This document shows positions 1 through 8,294 of a stretch of DNA of 64,000 nucleotides, piece after piece. The notes under the pieces are model-generated. The model was not told where the DNA came from. It saw nothing but the letters and a program-made list of their open reading frames with translations, and made no database searches. The position numbers and the translations under genes were made by a program. Origin of the DNA: Streptosporangium sp. NBC_01755 (GTDB lineage Bacteria > Actinomycetota > Actinomycetes > Streptosporangiales > Streptosporangiaceae); contig NZ_CP109131.1 in the NCBI RefSeq assembly GCF_035917995.1, positions 5,270,001 to 5,334,000 on the forward strand, given 5' to 3'. Position 1 is the stretch's first letter. Every line of letters starts with the position of its first letter.

Positions 1-617
1 CGCTGCTGGAGCTCAACTGCGAGACCGACTTCGTCGCCAAGGGTGAGCGTTTCCAGGAGCTCGCGGCCCAGGTGGTCAAGCACATCCTGGCTTCCAGGCC
101 GACCGACGTGCCCTCGCTGCTCGACTCCGAGCTCGACGGCAAGAGCGTCAAGACGCACCTCGACGAGGCCAACGCCGCGCTCGGCGAGAAGATCGAGATC
201 CGCAGGTTCGCCGTGCTCGAGGGCGGTTTCATCGGCTCCTACATGCACAAGACCGACCCCCAGCTTCCCCCTGCGGTCGGCGTGCTCGTGCAGCTCGACA
301 CCCCGAACGCCGACGTCGCCAAGGACATCGCGCAGCACGCCGCCGCGATGGCGCCGAAGTACCTCAGCCCCGCCGAGGTCCCGGCCGACGTCATCGAGAA
401 GGAGCGCGCGCTCTTCGAGGAGATGACCCGCGAGGAGGGCAAGCCCGAGGCCGCCATCGGCAAGATCGTCGATGGTCGCGTCAACGGCTGGTACAAGGAC
501 TTCACCCTTCTTGAGCAGTCCTTCGTCAAGGACAACAAGAAGTCCGTCGCGAAGTTCGCGGACGAGAATGGTGTCAAGGTCCAGGCCTTCGTCCGCTTCA
601 AGGTCGGCCAGGCCTAA
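1..617 (+). CDS. tsf: Elongation factor Ts, C-terminal part (cut by window edge)
   Basis: EF-Ts is the guanine nucleotide exchange factor that recycles EF-Tu-GDP in the cytoplasm. The frame is open from base 3 and begins inside the conserved [10 protein letters not shown] motif, which binds EF-Tu. About 204 residues remain, so roughly 70 N-terminal residues, including the UBA-like start, lie outside the window. The rest shows the two dimerisation subdomains and the usual C-terminal [20 protein letters not shown] ending. It is followed after 50 nt by pyrH. This rpsB-tsf-pyrH-frr order is the standard actinobacterial arrangement, so the identification is secure. Confidence 0.97.
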   Translation, partial: LLELNCETDFVAKGERFQELAAQVVKHILASRPTDVPSLLDSELDGKSVKTHLDEANAALGEKIEIRRFAVLEGGFIGSYMHKTDPQLPPAVGVLVQLDTPNADVAKDIAQHAAAMAPKYLSPAEVPADVIEKERALFEEMTREEGKPEAAIGKIVDGRVNGWYKDFTLLEQSFVKDNKKSVAKFADENGVKVQAFVRFKVGQA

Positions 618-667
618 TTCCAGACACCCGCTCTTCACGTAGAGCACCAAACGAGGAGGCCGCCGCC

Positions 668-1435
668 GTGCAGGAGAATCCAGGACCCGCCACGTCGGCG
701 GTTTCTTCGTACTCGGATCCGCTTCGCTGGAAGCGGGTGATGTTGAAGCTGTCCGGTGAGGCGTTCGCCGGCGGCGAGCCGCTGGGCATCGACCCGGCCG
801 TCGTGGGTCACCTCGCGGACTCGATCGCCGAGGCCGTCCGAGGTGGCGTCCAGGTCTCGGTCGTCGTGGGCGGCGGCAACATGTTCCGGGGTGCCGCCCT
901 CTCCGAGCGCGGGATGGACCGGGCGAGGGCCGACTACATGGGCATGCTCGGCACGGTCATCAACTGCCTGGCCCTCCAGGACTTCCTGGAGAAGCGGGGT
1001 ATCGACACCCGCGTCCAGACGGCCATCACCATGCAGCAGGTCGCCGAACCGTTCCTGCCCCGCCGCGCTATCCGCCACTTGGAGAAGGGCCGCGTGGTCA
1101 TCTTCGGGGCGGGGCTCGGCTCGCCGTTCTTCTCCACCGACACCTGCGCCGCGCAGCGAGCGCTGGAGATCGGCGCCGAGGCTCTGCTCAAGGGCACCCA
1201 GGTGGACGGCGTCTACGACGCCGACCCGCGAAAGAGTCCCGATGCCGTCCGGTTCGACCACCTCGAATATGGTGAGGTGCTGACCCGGGGGCTGGGGGTC
1301 ATGGACGCCACCGCCATCAGTCTGTGCATGGACAACAACCTTCCCATCGTGGTCTTCGACCTCATGGGGGAGGGCAACATCCTGCGGGCCGTGCGCGGTG
1401 AGAAGATCGGCACGCTGGTAAGTCCGGCACATTAG
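668..1435 (+). CDS. pyrH: UMP kinase
   Basis: Hexameric bacterial UMP kinase of the amino-acid-kinase fold; it converts UMP plus ATP to UDP in pyrimidine nucleotide synthesis. The 255-residue product has KLSGEAF near residues 27-33, [10 protein letters not shown] near 66-75 and the C-terminal [12 protein letters not shown] segment. It carries a 20-residue N-terminal extension compared with E. coli PyrH. The GTG start at 668 is supported by a GAGGAGG ribosome site ending 9 nt upstream. It sits in the tsf-pyrH-frr cluster, but is separated from frr by an unusual 89-bp tandem repeat. Confidence 0.97.
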   Translation: MQENPGPATSAVSSYSDPLRWKRVMLKLSGEAFAGGEPLGIDPAVVGHLADSIAEAVRGGVQVSVVVGGGNMFRGAALSERGMDRARADYMGMLGTVINCLALQDFLEKRGIDTRVQTAITMQQVAEPFLPRRAIRHLEKGRVVIFGAGLGSPFFSTDTCAAQRALEIGAEALLKGTQVDGVYDADPRKSPDAVRFDHLEYGEVLTRGLGVMDATAISLCMDNNLPIVVFDLMGEGNILRAVRGEKIGTLVSPAH

Positions 1436-1611
1436 GGAGCGAGCCCGACGTAGCGAGCGGAGTGGTACGCGAGGTAGGAGCGTCCCGCGAAGTGAGCGAG
1501 GAGCGGAGAGCGACCAGAAGACAGGGAGCGAGCCCGACGTAGCGAGCGGAGTGGTACGCGAGGTAGGAGCGTCCCGCGAAGTGAGCGAGGATGGTGAGTG
1601 ACCGAGAAGAC
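1434..1611 (+). repeat. 89-bp tandem repeat between pyrH and frr
   Basis: Two head-to-tail copies of an 89-bp unit fill almost the whole pyrH-frr gap (1434-1522 and 1523-1611), followed by six bases of a third copy. The first 60-odd bases of each unit are identical; the copies diverge only near their 3' ends. The unit starts within the pyrH stop codon and is rich in GCGAGC/GAGCGA words. No protein homology is apparent. Near the end of copy 2 an 11-codon frame (1591-1626) terminates in a GTGA overlap with the frr start. Confidence 0.9.
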
Positions 1612-1622
1612 AGGGAGCCGCT

Positions 1623-2180
1623 GTGATCGACGAAACTCTCCTCGAAGCCGAGGAAAAGATGGACAAGGCCGTGTCGGTGGCGAAGGAAGACTTCGCCGGC
1701 ATCCGCACAGGTCGGGTCACCCCGTCGATGTTCAACAAGATCAGCGCTGAGTACTACGGGACGCCCACCCCCATTCAGCAGCTTGCCTCGTTCCACGTGC
1801 CCGAGGCGCGCATGGTCATCATCCAGCCTTTCGACAAGAGCTCGATGGCCGCGATCGAGAAGGCGATCCGCAACTCGGACCTCGGTGTGAACCCTGGTAA
1901 CGACGGGGCGGTGATCCGGGTGGCCTTCCCCGAGTTGTCGGAGGAACGCCGCAAGGAGTACATCAAGGTCGCCAGGAACAAGGCGGAGCAGTCCAAGGTC
2001 TCCATCCGTAACATTCGTCGTAATGCCAAGGAGACCCTGGACAAGATGATTAAGGATGGCGAGGCCGGTGAGGACGAGGTGCGCCGGGCGGAGAAGGAGC
2101 TCGACGACCTCACCCAGAAGCATGTCGCCAAGATTGACGAGCTGCTCAAGCACAAGGAATCCGAGCTGCTTGAGGTTTGA
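1623..2180 (+). CDS. frr: Ribosome recycling factor
   Basis: RRF splits post-termination ribosomes together with EF-G. The 185-residue product matches family length. It has the [20 protein letters not shown] core near residues 28-47, the [10 protein letters not shown] strand, and the charged C-terminal helix with the SVSIRNIRR-like segment ([18 protein letters not shown]). Translation starts at GTG 1623 behind an AGGGAG site. A strong hairpin follows the stop codon, so transcription from the tsf-pyrH-frr unit probably ends or is attenuated there. Confidence 0.97.
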   Translation: MIDETLLEAEEKMDKAVSVAKEDFAGIRTGRVTPSMFNKISAEYYGTPTPIQQLASFHVPEARMVIIQPFDKSSMAAIEKAIRNSDLGVNPGNDGAVIRVAFPELSEERRKEYIKVARNKAEQSKVSIRNIRRNAKETLDKMIKDGEAGEDEVRRAEKELDDLTQKHVAKIDELLKHKESELLEV

Positions 2181-2186
2181 GCCATG

Positions 2187-2229
2187 ATCCTTGTCCCGCG
2201 CGGGCACTCCGTGCGGGACAAGGATTTTG
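2187..2229 (+). terminator. Hairpin terminator/attenuator after frr
   Basis: A 13-bp perfect stem, ATCCTTGTCCCGC at 2187-2199 with its complement at 2213-2225, has a 13-nt loop and is followed by TTTTGT. It begins 6 nt after the frr stop codon. It ends only 11 nt before the ATG chosen for cdsA, so it can act as terminator or as an attenuator for cdsA. Confidence 0.85.
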
Positions 2230-2236
2230 TGTATGT

Positions 2237-3079
2237 ATGAAAGTAGGACCCCCTGTGGAACCTGCGGCGGGCAGTAGCCGTACCGGCCGGAATCTTCCTG
2301 CTGCGGTGGCGGTAGGTCTCGCCCTGGCGGTGTCGGTCATCGCCTCCCTCTACTACGTAAAGGAGCTCTTCCTTGTCGTGGTGATCGCGGCGGTGGGTGT
2401 CGGAGTGACGGAGCTGGTCCGGTCGTTCGAGACCAGGGACATCAGGATTCCGTTGATCCCGGTTCTGGTCGGCACGGCCGCCATGCTGACCGGCGCCTAC
2501 TGGGGCGGGGCCGCCTGGCTGGTCGGCGTCTTCGCGATGACCGTGCTCGTGCTGATGGTCTGGCGGATGCTTCTGGGCACCGAGAACTACGTCCGTGACA
2601 TCACCGCGACCATCCTGGTCGTCGTCTACCCCTCCTTGCTCGCCGGGTTCGTGGCGCTGCTTCTCGCTCACCCGATCAAGGGTGCGGACCTGGTGGTCGT
2701 CTTCATCGCCACCACGGTTGCGAGTGACATCGGTGGATATTTCGCCGGAATATCCCTCGGTAAGCACAAGATGTCCCCGACGATCAGCCCGAAGAAGACC
2801 TGGGAGGGCTTCGCCGGGTCGGCGCTGGCCTGCATGGCCGTGGGCGGCTGGCTGGTGGCGTGGCTGCTGAAGGACGACATCTGGAAGGGTGTTCTCCTCG
2901 GCGCGGTCGTGGTGGTCTTCGCCACGCTCGGTGACCTGGTCGAGTCGGTGATCAAGCGCGACCTCGGCGTCAAGGACATGAGCAGTGTGCTCCCCGGCCA
3001 CGGCGGCATGATGGACCGCCTCGACTCCCTCGTCGTCACGCTGATTCCGGTCTGGGTGCTACTCACCCTGCTGGTGTGA
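2237..3079 (+). CDS. cdsA: Phosphatidate cytidylyltransferase (CDP-diacylglycerol synthase)
   Basis: Membrane enzyme that makes CDP-diacylglycerol from phosphatidic acid and CTP, the branch point for phospholipids. The 280-residue product has about eight hydrophobic segments and the full CdsA signature near residues 236-263 (SVIKRDLGVKD then LPGHGGMMDRLD). ATG 2237 was chosen because an in-frame TTG at 2177 would put the frr hairpin inside the gene. No Shine-Dalgarno is visible before 2237, because the hairpin occupies that space, so the message may be leaderless or translated by read-through from frr. Confidence 0.95.
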   Translation: MKVGPPVEPAAGSSRTGRNLPAAVAVGLALAVSVIASLYYVKELFLVVVIAAVGVGVTELVRSFETRDIRIPLIPVLVGTAAMLTGAYWGGAAWLVGVFAMTVLVLMVWRMLLGTENYVRDITATILVVVYPSLLAGFVALLLAHPIKGADLVVVFIATTVASDIGGYFAGISLGKHKMSPTISPKKTWEGFAGSALACMAVGGWLVAWLLKDDIWKGVLLGAVVVVFATLGDLVESVIKRDLGVKDMSSVLPGHGGMMDRLDSLVVTLIPVWVLLTLLV

Positions 3080-3085
3080 AGAGGC

Positions 3086-4168
3086 TCATCCCGCCTCGGT
3101 GAGCCGGGTGGCCGACAGGCGCGGAAGCACCGCCCGGTAGCCCTCGGCCGAGGCCAGGTGTAGCTCGTCCGGGGTGATCGGGATGAGCCAGAGCCACTGG
3201 ACGGAGTCCCCGCCGAAGGAGAAGCCTGACAGGTCGGGCAGCCCGGGCATCCCGGTCAGCATCATGACCCCGCCGTAGGCGGAGCCGAGCGGGAAGGTCT
3301 CCGGCCGGTGGTACCACCTGGCGGTGTGGCCGTGGCCCAGCCAGGTGACCGAGTGCCACGGGTACTGTCCCAGCCACAGGAACAGCCGGGCCGCGTCGCG
3401 GGCGTCGCCGGATGAGGCGACGGCGAGCTCCACCCGGGCGTAGGCGTCGGGCCGGTCGATGTACTGCTCGACGGTGGGCATCCGCTGGCAGCTCATCCCG
3501 ACGGTGGAAAGGATCGTGTGCTCCCTGCCCCGCTCCGGTGGTCGTTCGGTGATGCCCACCGTGGGCATCCGCTCGCCTCCGGCGTCCCAGAACCGGCCCG
3601 CGGTGCCGACCCTGCGGTCCAGGTGGCCCATCACGAACTGCTGGAACGATGCCCAGGCGCCGTCGCCGCCGCGCCACTCCCAGTAGGCGCGGGCCTTGGC
3701 GATCCGTGCGGCCAGTGTGTCGTGGGCCTCCCGCAGTGACCAGGCGAACGGGGACTCGCCCAACGCGTCACGAGAGTAGCCGGGCATTCCCCTGCTCATG
3801 TCCGCCCACCCGGGAATGACCGCCAGCAGCTCGTCGTTCTCGTACAGGGCGACGCCGTCGCCCTCTTCGAACCACAGCGCCCGCAGCGTGCCCAGGGGGC
3901 CTCTGCCGTCAGGGTGCCGGGTGTTCGCCCGGGGGGAGATCGGCGGCAGTGCGGAGTTCAGCCGGTCCGGGTCGAGTCTCTCAGGGGCGGGGCCATGATT
4001 GGCCAGCCAGACGGCTCCGTGCACCTTTCCTCGCGACCCGCACAGGTAAGCTACCGAGGAAGTCTCGTCGCGTTCGACCACCAGGGTGCGGCTCCCGTAG
4101 GGATTGACGTCGGTGAGTACGACCTCGACGCCGTCTCCCTGTTCTCCCGTGGGGCGGTTTGTCGCCAT
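3086..4168 (-). CDS. SUFU (suppressor of fused) domain protein
   Basis: The 360-residue protein matches the bacterial SUFU-domain family in its second half: WFEEGDGVALYENDELLAVIPGW, then a W-rich C-terminal segment ending in SVQWLWLIPITPDELHLA. The bacterial function is unknown; in polymorphic-toxin loci related domains act as immunity proteins, but no toxin lies next to it here. The start is the ATG at 4168; the frame upstream is open but is antisense to rlmN. It is convergent with cdsA (6 bp between stops) and divergent from rlmN. Confidence 0.8.
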   Translation of the reverse strand: MATNRPTGEQGDGVEVVLTDVNPYGSRTLVVERDETSSVAYLCGSRGKVHGAVWLANHGPAPERLDPDRLNSALPPISPRANTRHPDGRGPLGTLRALWFEEGDGVALYENDELLAVIPGWADMSRGMPGYSRDALGESPFAWSLREAHDTLAARIAKARAYWEWRGGDGAWASFQQFVMGHLDRRVGTAGRFWDAGGERMPTVGITERPPERGREHTILSTVGMSCQRMPTVEQYIDRPDAYARVELAVASSGDARDAARLFLWLGQYPWHSVTWLGHGHTARWYHRPETFPLGSAYGGVMMLTGMPGLPDLSGFSFGGDSVQWLWLIPITPDELHLASAEGYRAVLPRLSATRLTEAG

Positions 4169-4240
4169 ACCTCCGGACTCTAGATTACGGTCGGGCACCG
4201 CTTCGAGTATTCGCGTAACCGTCGAGAGAAGGCATTGGAC

Positions 4241-5365
4241 GTGTCGACTGCCAGCCCGTCCGGGACTCCCGTACCCGGCCAGCTCACCTTCGTGGCGCCG
4301 CGCCGGGCCAAGCCCGCCCGCCACCTGGCCGACCTGACCATGGCCGAGCGCCGGGCGGCGGTCGCCGAGCTGGGCGAGAAGCCGTTCCGCGCGGACCAGC
4401 TGTCCCGGCACTACTTCGAGAAGCTCAACGGCGATCCCGCGCTGATGACCGACCTTCCGGCCGCGGCCAGGGAGAAGTTCGCCGCCGCGCTCTTCCCCAG
4501 CCTGCTGACCTCCGTCCGGGAGATGACCACCGACGCCGGCACCACCCGTAAGACGCTGTGGCGGCTCTTCGACGGCGCGCTGGTCGAGTCGGTCCTCATG
4601 CGCTACACCGACCGCACGACCATGTGCGTGTCCTCGCAGGCGGGCTGTGGCATGAACTGCCCGTTCTGTGCCACCGGCCAGGCGGGCCTGACCCGCAACA
4701 TGACCACCGCCGAGATCGTCGAGCAGGTCGTCGCCGGGGCGCGGGCGCTGGCGGCCGGCGAGGTTCCCGGCGGCCCCGGGCGGGTCGGCAACGTGGTCTT
4801 CATGGGCATGGGCGAGCCGCTGGCCAACTACAAGGCCGTGGTCGGCGCCGTCCGCCGTATGGTCGAGCCCGCTCCAGACGGCCTGGGTATCTCCGCCCGG
4901 GGCATCACCGTCTCCACGGTCGGTCTGGTCCCGGCGATCGGCAAGCTCGCCGGGGAGGGGCTTCCGGTGACGCTGGCGCTCTCGCTGCACGCTCCCGACG
5001 ACGAGCTCCGCGATACCCTGGTGCCGATCAACACCCGGTGGAAGGTCGCCGAGGTGCTCGACGCGGCCTGGGACTACGCGGCCAGAACCAAGCGCCGCGT
5101 CTCCATCGAGTACGCGCTGATCAAGGACATCAACGATCAGGAGTGGCGGGCCGACCTGCTCGGCAAGCTGATCAAGAACAAGCTCGTGCACGTCAACCTG
5201 ATCCCGCTCAATCCGACCCCGGGTTCCAAGTGGACCGCCTCCCGGCCGGCGGACGAGCGGGCCTTCGTCCGGCGCCTGGAGTTCCACGGCGTGCCGGTGA
5301 CGGTCCGTGACACCCGCGGCCGCGAGATCGACGGCGCCTGCGGCCAACTCGCCGCCGCCGAGTAA
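4241..5365 (+). CDS. rlmN: 23S rRNA (adenine2503-C2) / tRNA A37 methyltransferase RlmN
   Basis: Radical-SAM methyltransferase that modifies A2503 of 23S rRNA and A37 of some tRNAs. The 374-residue product carries the CxxxCxxC cluster motif at residues 136, 140 and 143 (CGMNCPFC), the GMGEPLANY motif, and the second catalytic cysteine near the C-terminus (DGACGQL). GTG 4241 lies 8 nt after a GAGAGAAGG ribosome site and is preferred to TTG 4235. A long GC hairpin follows 40 nt after the stop. The neighbourhood frr-cdsA-rlmN is usual in actinobacteria. Confidence 0.96.
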   Translation: MSTASPSGTPVPGQLTFVAPRRAKPARHLADLTMAERRAAVAELGEKPFRADQLSRHYFEKLNGDPALMTDLPAAAREKFAAALFPSLLTSVREMTTDAGTTRKTLWRLFDGALVESVLMRYTDRTTMCVSSQAGCGMNCPFCATGQAGLTRNMTTAEIVEQVVAGARALAAGEVPGGPGRVGNVVFMGMGEPLANYKAVVGAVRRMVEPAPDGLGISARGITVSTVGLVPAIGKLAGEGLPVTLALSLHAPDDELRDTLVPINTRWKVAEVLDAAWDYAARTKRRVSIEYALIKDINDQEWRADLLGKLIKNKLVHVNLIPLNPTPGSKWTASRPADERAFVRRLEFHGVPVTVRDTRGREIDGACGQLAAAE

Positions 5366-5406
5366 CCTCCCCTTTTCCTTACGGCTGCGCCCGCTGAGGC
5401 GCCGAC

Positions 5407-5436
5407 CGCCGCCCGGCCCCTCCTGGCCGGGCGGCG
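5407..5436 (+). terminator. GC hairpin after rlmN
   Basis: A 12-bp perfect stem (5407-5418 with 5425-5436) and a 6-nt loop CCTCCT, without a T tract, as is common for actinobacterial terminators. It ends the rlmN unit. Confidence 0.75.
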
Positions 5437-5553
5437 CTCCCCGGCCGCCCCACACTCCTTCCGCATCGCCAACCGGCCCGGCATGGCTCGTCCGGATTCC
5501 CACCCGTTCCCCTCGTCGCGACCACCCCCACATCGACCGGCATCCCACAAAGC

Positions 5554-5690
5554 GGCGACTACCGCACCACTCCATCGACGGCGATCCTGCCGCGTCACCG
5601 GCGACCAGCCTGTCAGCAAGTCGGCGACCAATCTGCTATCAAAGTAGCGACCATTCTGTCAGCAACCCAGCGGCTATCCTGTCACCAGAC
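5554..5690 (+). repeat. Degenerate 20-26 bp iteron-like direct repeats
   Basis: Five to six loose direct repeats begin with GGCGACCA or GGCGATCC and continue CTGTCAGCAA. Units start near 5554, 5580, 5600, 5623, 5647 and 5670. They stand where the N-terminal part (Walker A) of the following ATPase should be, and end about 15 bp before ATPase homology resumes. No gene is visible between the rlmN hairpin and these repeats. Confidence 0.6.
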
Positions 5691-5715
5691 CGCGCTCATC
5701 GATCCCGCTGGTTTC

Positions 5716-6765
5716 GTGGAATTCCCCGAACTCATGGTCATCGACGAGATCCAGCGAGCCCCCGAGCTGCTGCTCGCCATCAAGGAACAGGTGGACACCG
5801 ATCCGAGGCCGGGCCGATATCTGCTGACCGGATCGGCACGCGTGCTTGGGCTCCGGGGGCTTCCCGACGCGTTGCCTGGCCGGATGGAGACCATCGAGCT
5901 GTGGCCCTTCTCGCAGGGCGAGATCGACGGCACGGCCGACGGATTCGTGGACGCCATCTTCGCCGAGCCTGAAAATCTTCACCATACTTCCGGGGTCAGC
6001 CGTGCCGAGTACGCAGAACGGCTGGTCCGGGGTGGGTTTCCCGAGGCGGTCTCACGTCCCAACATCCGCAGACGGGAGCGATTCCTCGACTCGTACGTCG
6101 CGGATCTCATCGCGCGTGACGTGAGTCAGCTGGCGGAGATCGAGCGGACCTCGGAGATGCGGGCTCTGATCCGGCTACTGGCCGCCAGGTCGGGCCAGTT
6201 ACTGGTTCCCGGGTCCTTGAGCAACGGGATCGGGCTTTCCGCGAGCACGGTCCAGCGTTACCTTGGCCTGCTGGAAGAGGTCTTTCTGATCAAGCGGATC
6301 CCCGCCTGGTCACGCAACCTCGGCAGCCGTTCGACCGGAACGCCCAAGATGGCATTCGTCGATTCTGGGATCGCGGCGAACCTCCTGGGGGCGGATTCCA
6401 GGAGTCTGGTGCGTCCCGAGGGCGCCTTCGGCCCGCTCCTGGAGGGCTTCGTCCTCATGGAGTTGGCTCGCCAGCTCACATGGTCCGACGAACGCGTGGA
6501 GCTGTTCCACTACCGGACCAAGGACAAGGTGGAGGTCGACGTCGTCCTGGAGAATCGCCAGGGGCGCGTGGTCGGGATAGAGGTGAAGGCGTCGTCGACG
6601 GTGCGACCGGACGACTTCAAGGGACTGCGGCACCTCGCGAATCGGCTCGGCGACGATTTCGCGGTGGGAATCGTCCTCTACACGGGCGCACAGACGCTCC
6701 CGTTCGGCGACCGCATGCGCGCCATGCCGGTGAGCGCCCTCTGGGAGGTCGCTTTTAGCCGGTAA
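5716..6765 (+). pseudogene. 5'-truncated AAA/DUF4143 family ATPase
   Basis: The product is clearly homologous to the intact ATPase at 48191-49462. Shared segments include the Walker B region LMVIDEIQRAPELL, LLTGSARVLGL, LPDALPG, ELWPFSQGEIDG, and the C-terminal nuclease-like DUF4143 part (FHYRTKDKVEVDVVLE ... GIEVKAS). The first roughly 75 residues, including the Walker A loop, are missing. Homology begins near 5704 in the same frame, with no start codon or ribosome site before GTG 5716. The remaining 349 codons are uninterrupted. ATP binding should be lost, so I treat it as a remnant, though an expressed C-terminal piece cannot be excluded. Confidence 0.75.
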
Positions 6766-6801
6766 TTCCCAGCAGAATGGAGGTCGTCGGCTGAAAGGCC
6801 A

Positions 6802-7602
6802 ATGGGCGAGAGGCGAAAGGACGCGGGGTTGAACCACTTTCCACGGGTTCTCGGGGTACGTACGGGATATGACCCCGATCAGGTGGATCTGCTGGTCCGC
6901 CGGATCGAGGGCACCCTCGGCAGGGGCGCCCCGGAGGGGGAGCCGATCACCGCGGACGAGATCCGCGACGCCCGTTTCCGCGCGAAGCCCGGCGGCTACC
7001 ACGAGATCGCCGTCGACTTCGCGCTGGAGGCCTTCATCGTGGCGATCGAGACCCGGTATCCCGGCGCGGTTGACCGGGAGCCGGTGGCCGGTGGGTCATC
7101 GGAGCCGCTCGGCGCGATCGAGACCCGGTATCCCGGCGCGGTTGACCGGGAGCCGGTGGCCGGTGGGTCATCGGAGCCGCTCGGCGCGATCGAGACCCGG
7201 TATCCCGGCGCGGTTGACCGGGAGCCGGTGGCCGGTGGGTCATCGGAGCCGCTCGGCGCGATCGAGACCCGGTATCCCGGCGCGGTTGACCGGGAGCCGG
7301 TGGCCGGTGGGTCACCGGAGCCGCTCGGCGCCGACGAGGCCGAGGAGCACGCCGCCCGGGTCGAGCGGGTCGCCTTCAGGCCCGGGCGGCTCGGTATGGG
7401 CTACAACGAGGACCAGGTCGACGCCTTCCTCAACCGGGTCGCGGCCACCCTGCGCGGCACCATCGACCGGCCCCTCACCCCCGATGACGTGCGCGGAGTG
7501 AGGTTCGCCACGGTGATGCTGAGGCCGGGCTACGCGGTCAGCGAGGTCGACGGGTTCCTCGCCGACCTGGCGGGCGTCCTGGAGGCCCATCCCGGCCGTT
7601 GA
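6802..7602 (+). CDS. DivIVA-like protein with internal 24-residue repeats
   Basis: A 266-residue protein with DivIVA-type motifs in both ends: residues ~10-38 (FPRVLGVRTGYDPDQVD), ~53-75 (GGYHEIAVDFALEAF), ~190-215 (GMGYNEDQVDAFLNRV) and ~235-262 (GYAVSEVDGFLADL). Each has the GY...(E/Q)VD..L pattern of the DivIVA N-terminal lipid-binding region. Between the pairs lie four tandem copies of a 24-residue unit starting IETRYPGAVDREPVAGG. Long coiled coils typical of true DivIVA/Wag31 are missing. ATG 6802 follows an AAAGG site. A role at poles or septa is only inferred. Confidence 0.75.
   Translation: MGERRKDAGLNHFPRVLGVRTGYDPDQVDLLVRRIEGTLGRGAPEGEPITADEIRDARFRAKPGGYHEIAVDFALEAFIVAIETRYPGAVDREPVAGGSSEPLGAIETRYPGAVDREPVAGGSSEPLGAIETRYPGAVDREPVAGGSSEPLGAIETRYPGAVDREPVAGGSPEPLGADEAEEHAARVERVAFRPGRLGMGYNEDQVDAFLNRVAATLRGTIDRPLTPDDVRGVRFATVMLRPGYAVSEVDGFLADLAGVLEAHPGR
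7042..7329 (+). repeat. Four 72-bp tandem repeats inside the DivIVA-like gene
   Basis: Copies run 7042-7113, 7114-7185, 7186-7257 and 7258-7329. The first three appear identical; the fourth differs by one base (TCA to CCG context, Ser to Pro). The length is a multiple of three, so copy number can change without frameshift. Confidence 0.95.
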
Positions 7603-7606
7603 GTTG

Positions 7607-8101
7607 TCAGCGGGTGCCCCAGGAGTAGGTCTGCTTGTGAAGCTTGAGGTAGACGAAGGTCTCGGTGGCACGGACCGTGGGGGTGGCCCGGATCTTGCCA
7701 AGGATCTCCAGGAGGTGCTGGTCGCTCTCGCAGACGACCTCGACCATGATGTCGAGCGACCCGGCGGTCAGCACCACGTAGTCGATCTCCTTTATGGCCG
7801 ACAGTTCGTCGGCCACGATCTCCAGATCACCCTCGCACTTGATGCCGATCATGGCCTGGCGGGAGAAGCCCAGGGTCAGCGGGTCGGTGACCGCGACGAT
7901 CTGCATGACCCCCGCGTCGATCAGGCGCTGGACCCGCTGGCGTACCGCGGCCTCGGACAACCCCACGGCCTTGCCGATGGCGGCGTACGGCTTGCGTCCG
8001 TCTCCCTGCAGTTGTTCGATGATCTGCTTGGAGATCTCGTCGAGGACGACGGGTCCTGGCCTGGCGTCGTTGTCGCGGCGTACCTTGGGCGGCGTCGTCA
8101 T
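7607..8101 (-). CDS. Lrp/AsnC family transcriptional regulator
   Basis: A 164-residue regulator with an N-terminal winged helix-turn-helix (LDEISKQIIEQLQGDGR, then AIGKAVGLSEAAVRQRVQRL, residues ~20-65) and a C-terminal RAM ligand/dimerisation domain ending TETFVYLKLHKQ. It is divergent from the aminobutyraldehyde dehydrogenase and the polyamine importer, so it probably senses an amino acid or polyamine intermediate and controls that unit. A 7-bp inverted repeat in the divergent gap (8193-8226) is a candidate site. Its 3' end converges on the DivIVA-like gene, with 4 bp between the stop codons. Confidence 0.9.
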   Translation of the reverse strand: MTTPPKVRRDNDARPGPVVLDEISKQIIEQLQGDGRKPYAAIGKAVGLSEAAVRQRVQRLIDAGVMQIVAVTDPLTLGFSRQAMIGIKCEGDLEIVADELSAIKEIDYVVLTAGSLDIMVEVVCESDQHLLEILGKIRATPTVRATETFVYLKLHKQTYSWGTR

Positions 8102-8192
8102 CCGCGCTCCCTGGCGTCATGTTGCGGGGCTGTTTCCGTCATGTTGCGGGTCCGATGTGACATGTTGTCAGTTTCGGGCTGCCTGTCAAGCG

Positions 8193-8226
8193 ATTTCGTA
8201 GCAATTTGGTATCTTAACAACGAAAT
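8193..8226. promoter_or_regulatory. Inverted repeat, candidate Lrp operator
   Basis: ATTTCGT at 8193-8199 is repeated inverted as ACGAAAT at 8220-8226, separated by 20 bp of AT-rich sequence. It lies in the divergent promoter region between the Lrp-type regulator and the dehydrogenase. Binding is inferred from position only. Confidence 0.45.
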
Positions 8227-8294
8227 CCCTTGTCGTACGGTTCTTGCTCTGTAAGAGTCGCGACAACTCAGCCCCGATCCATAGGAGGCCGACG

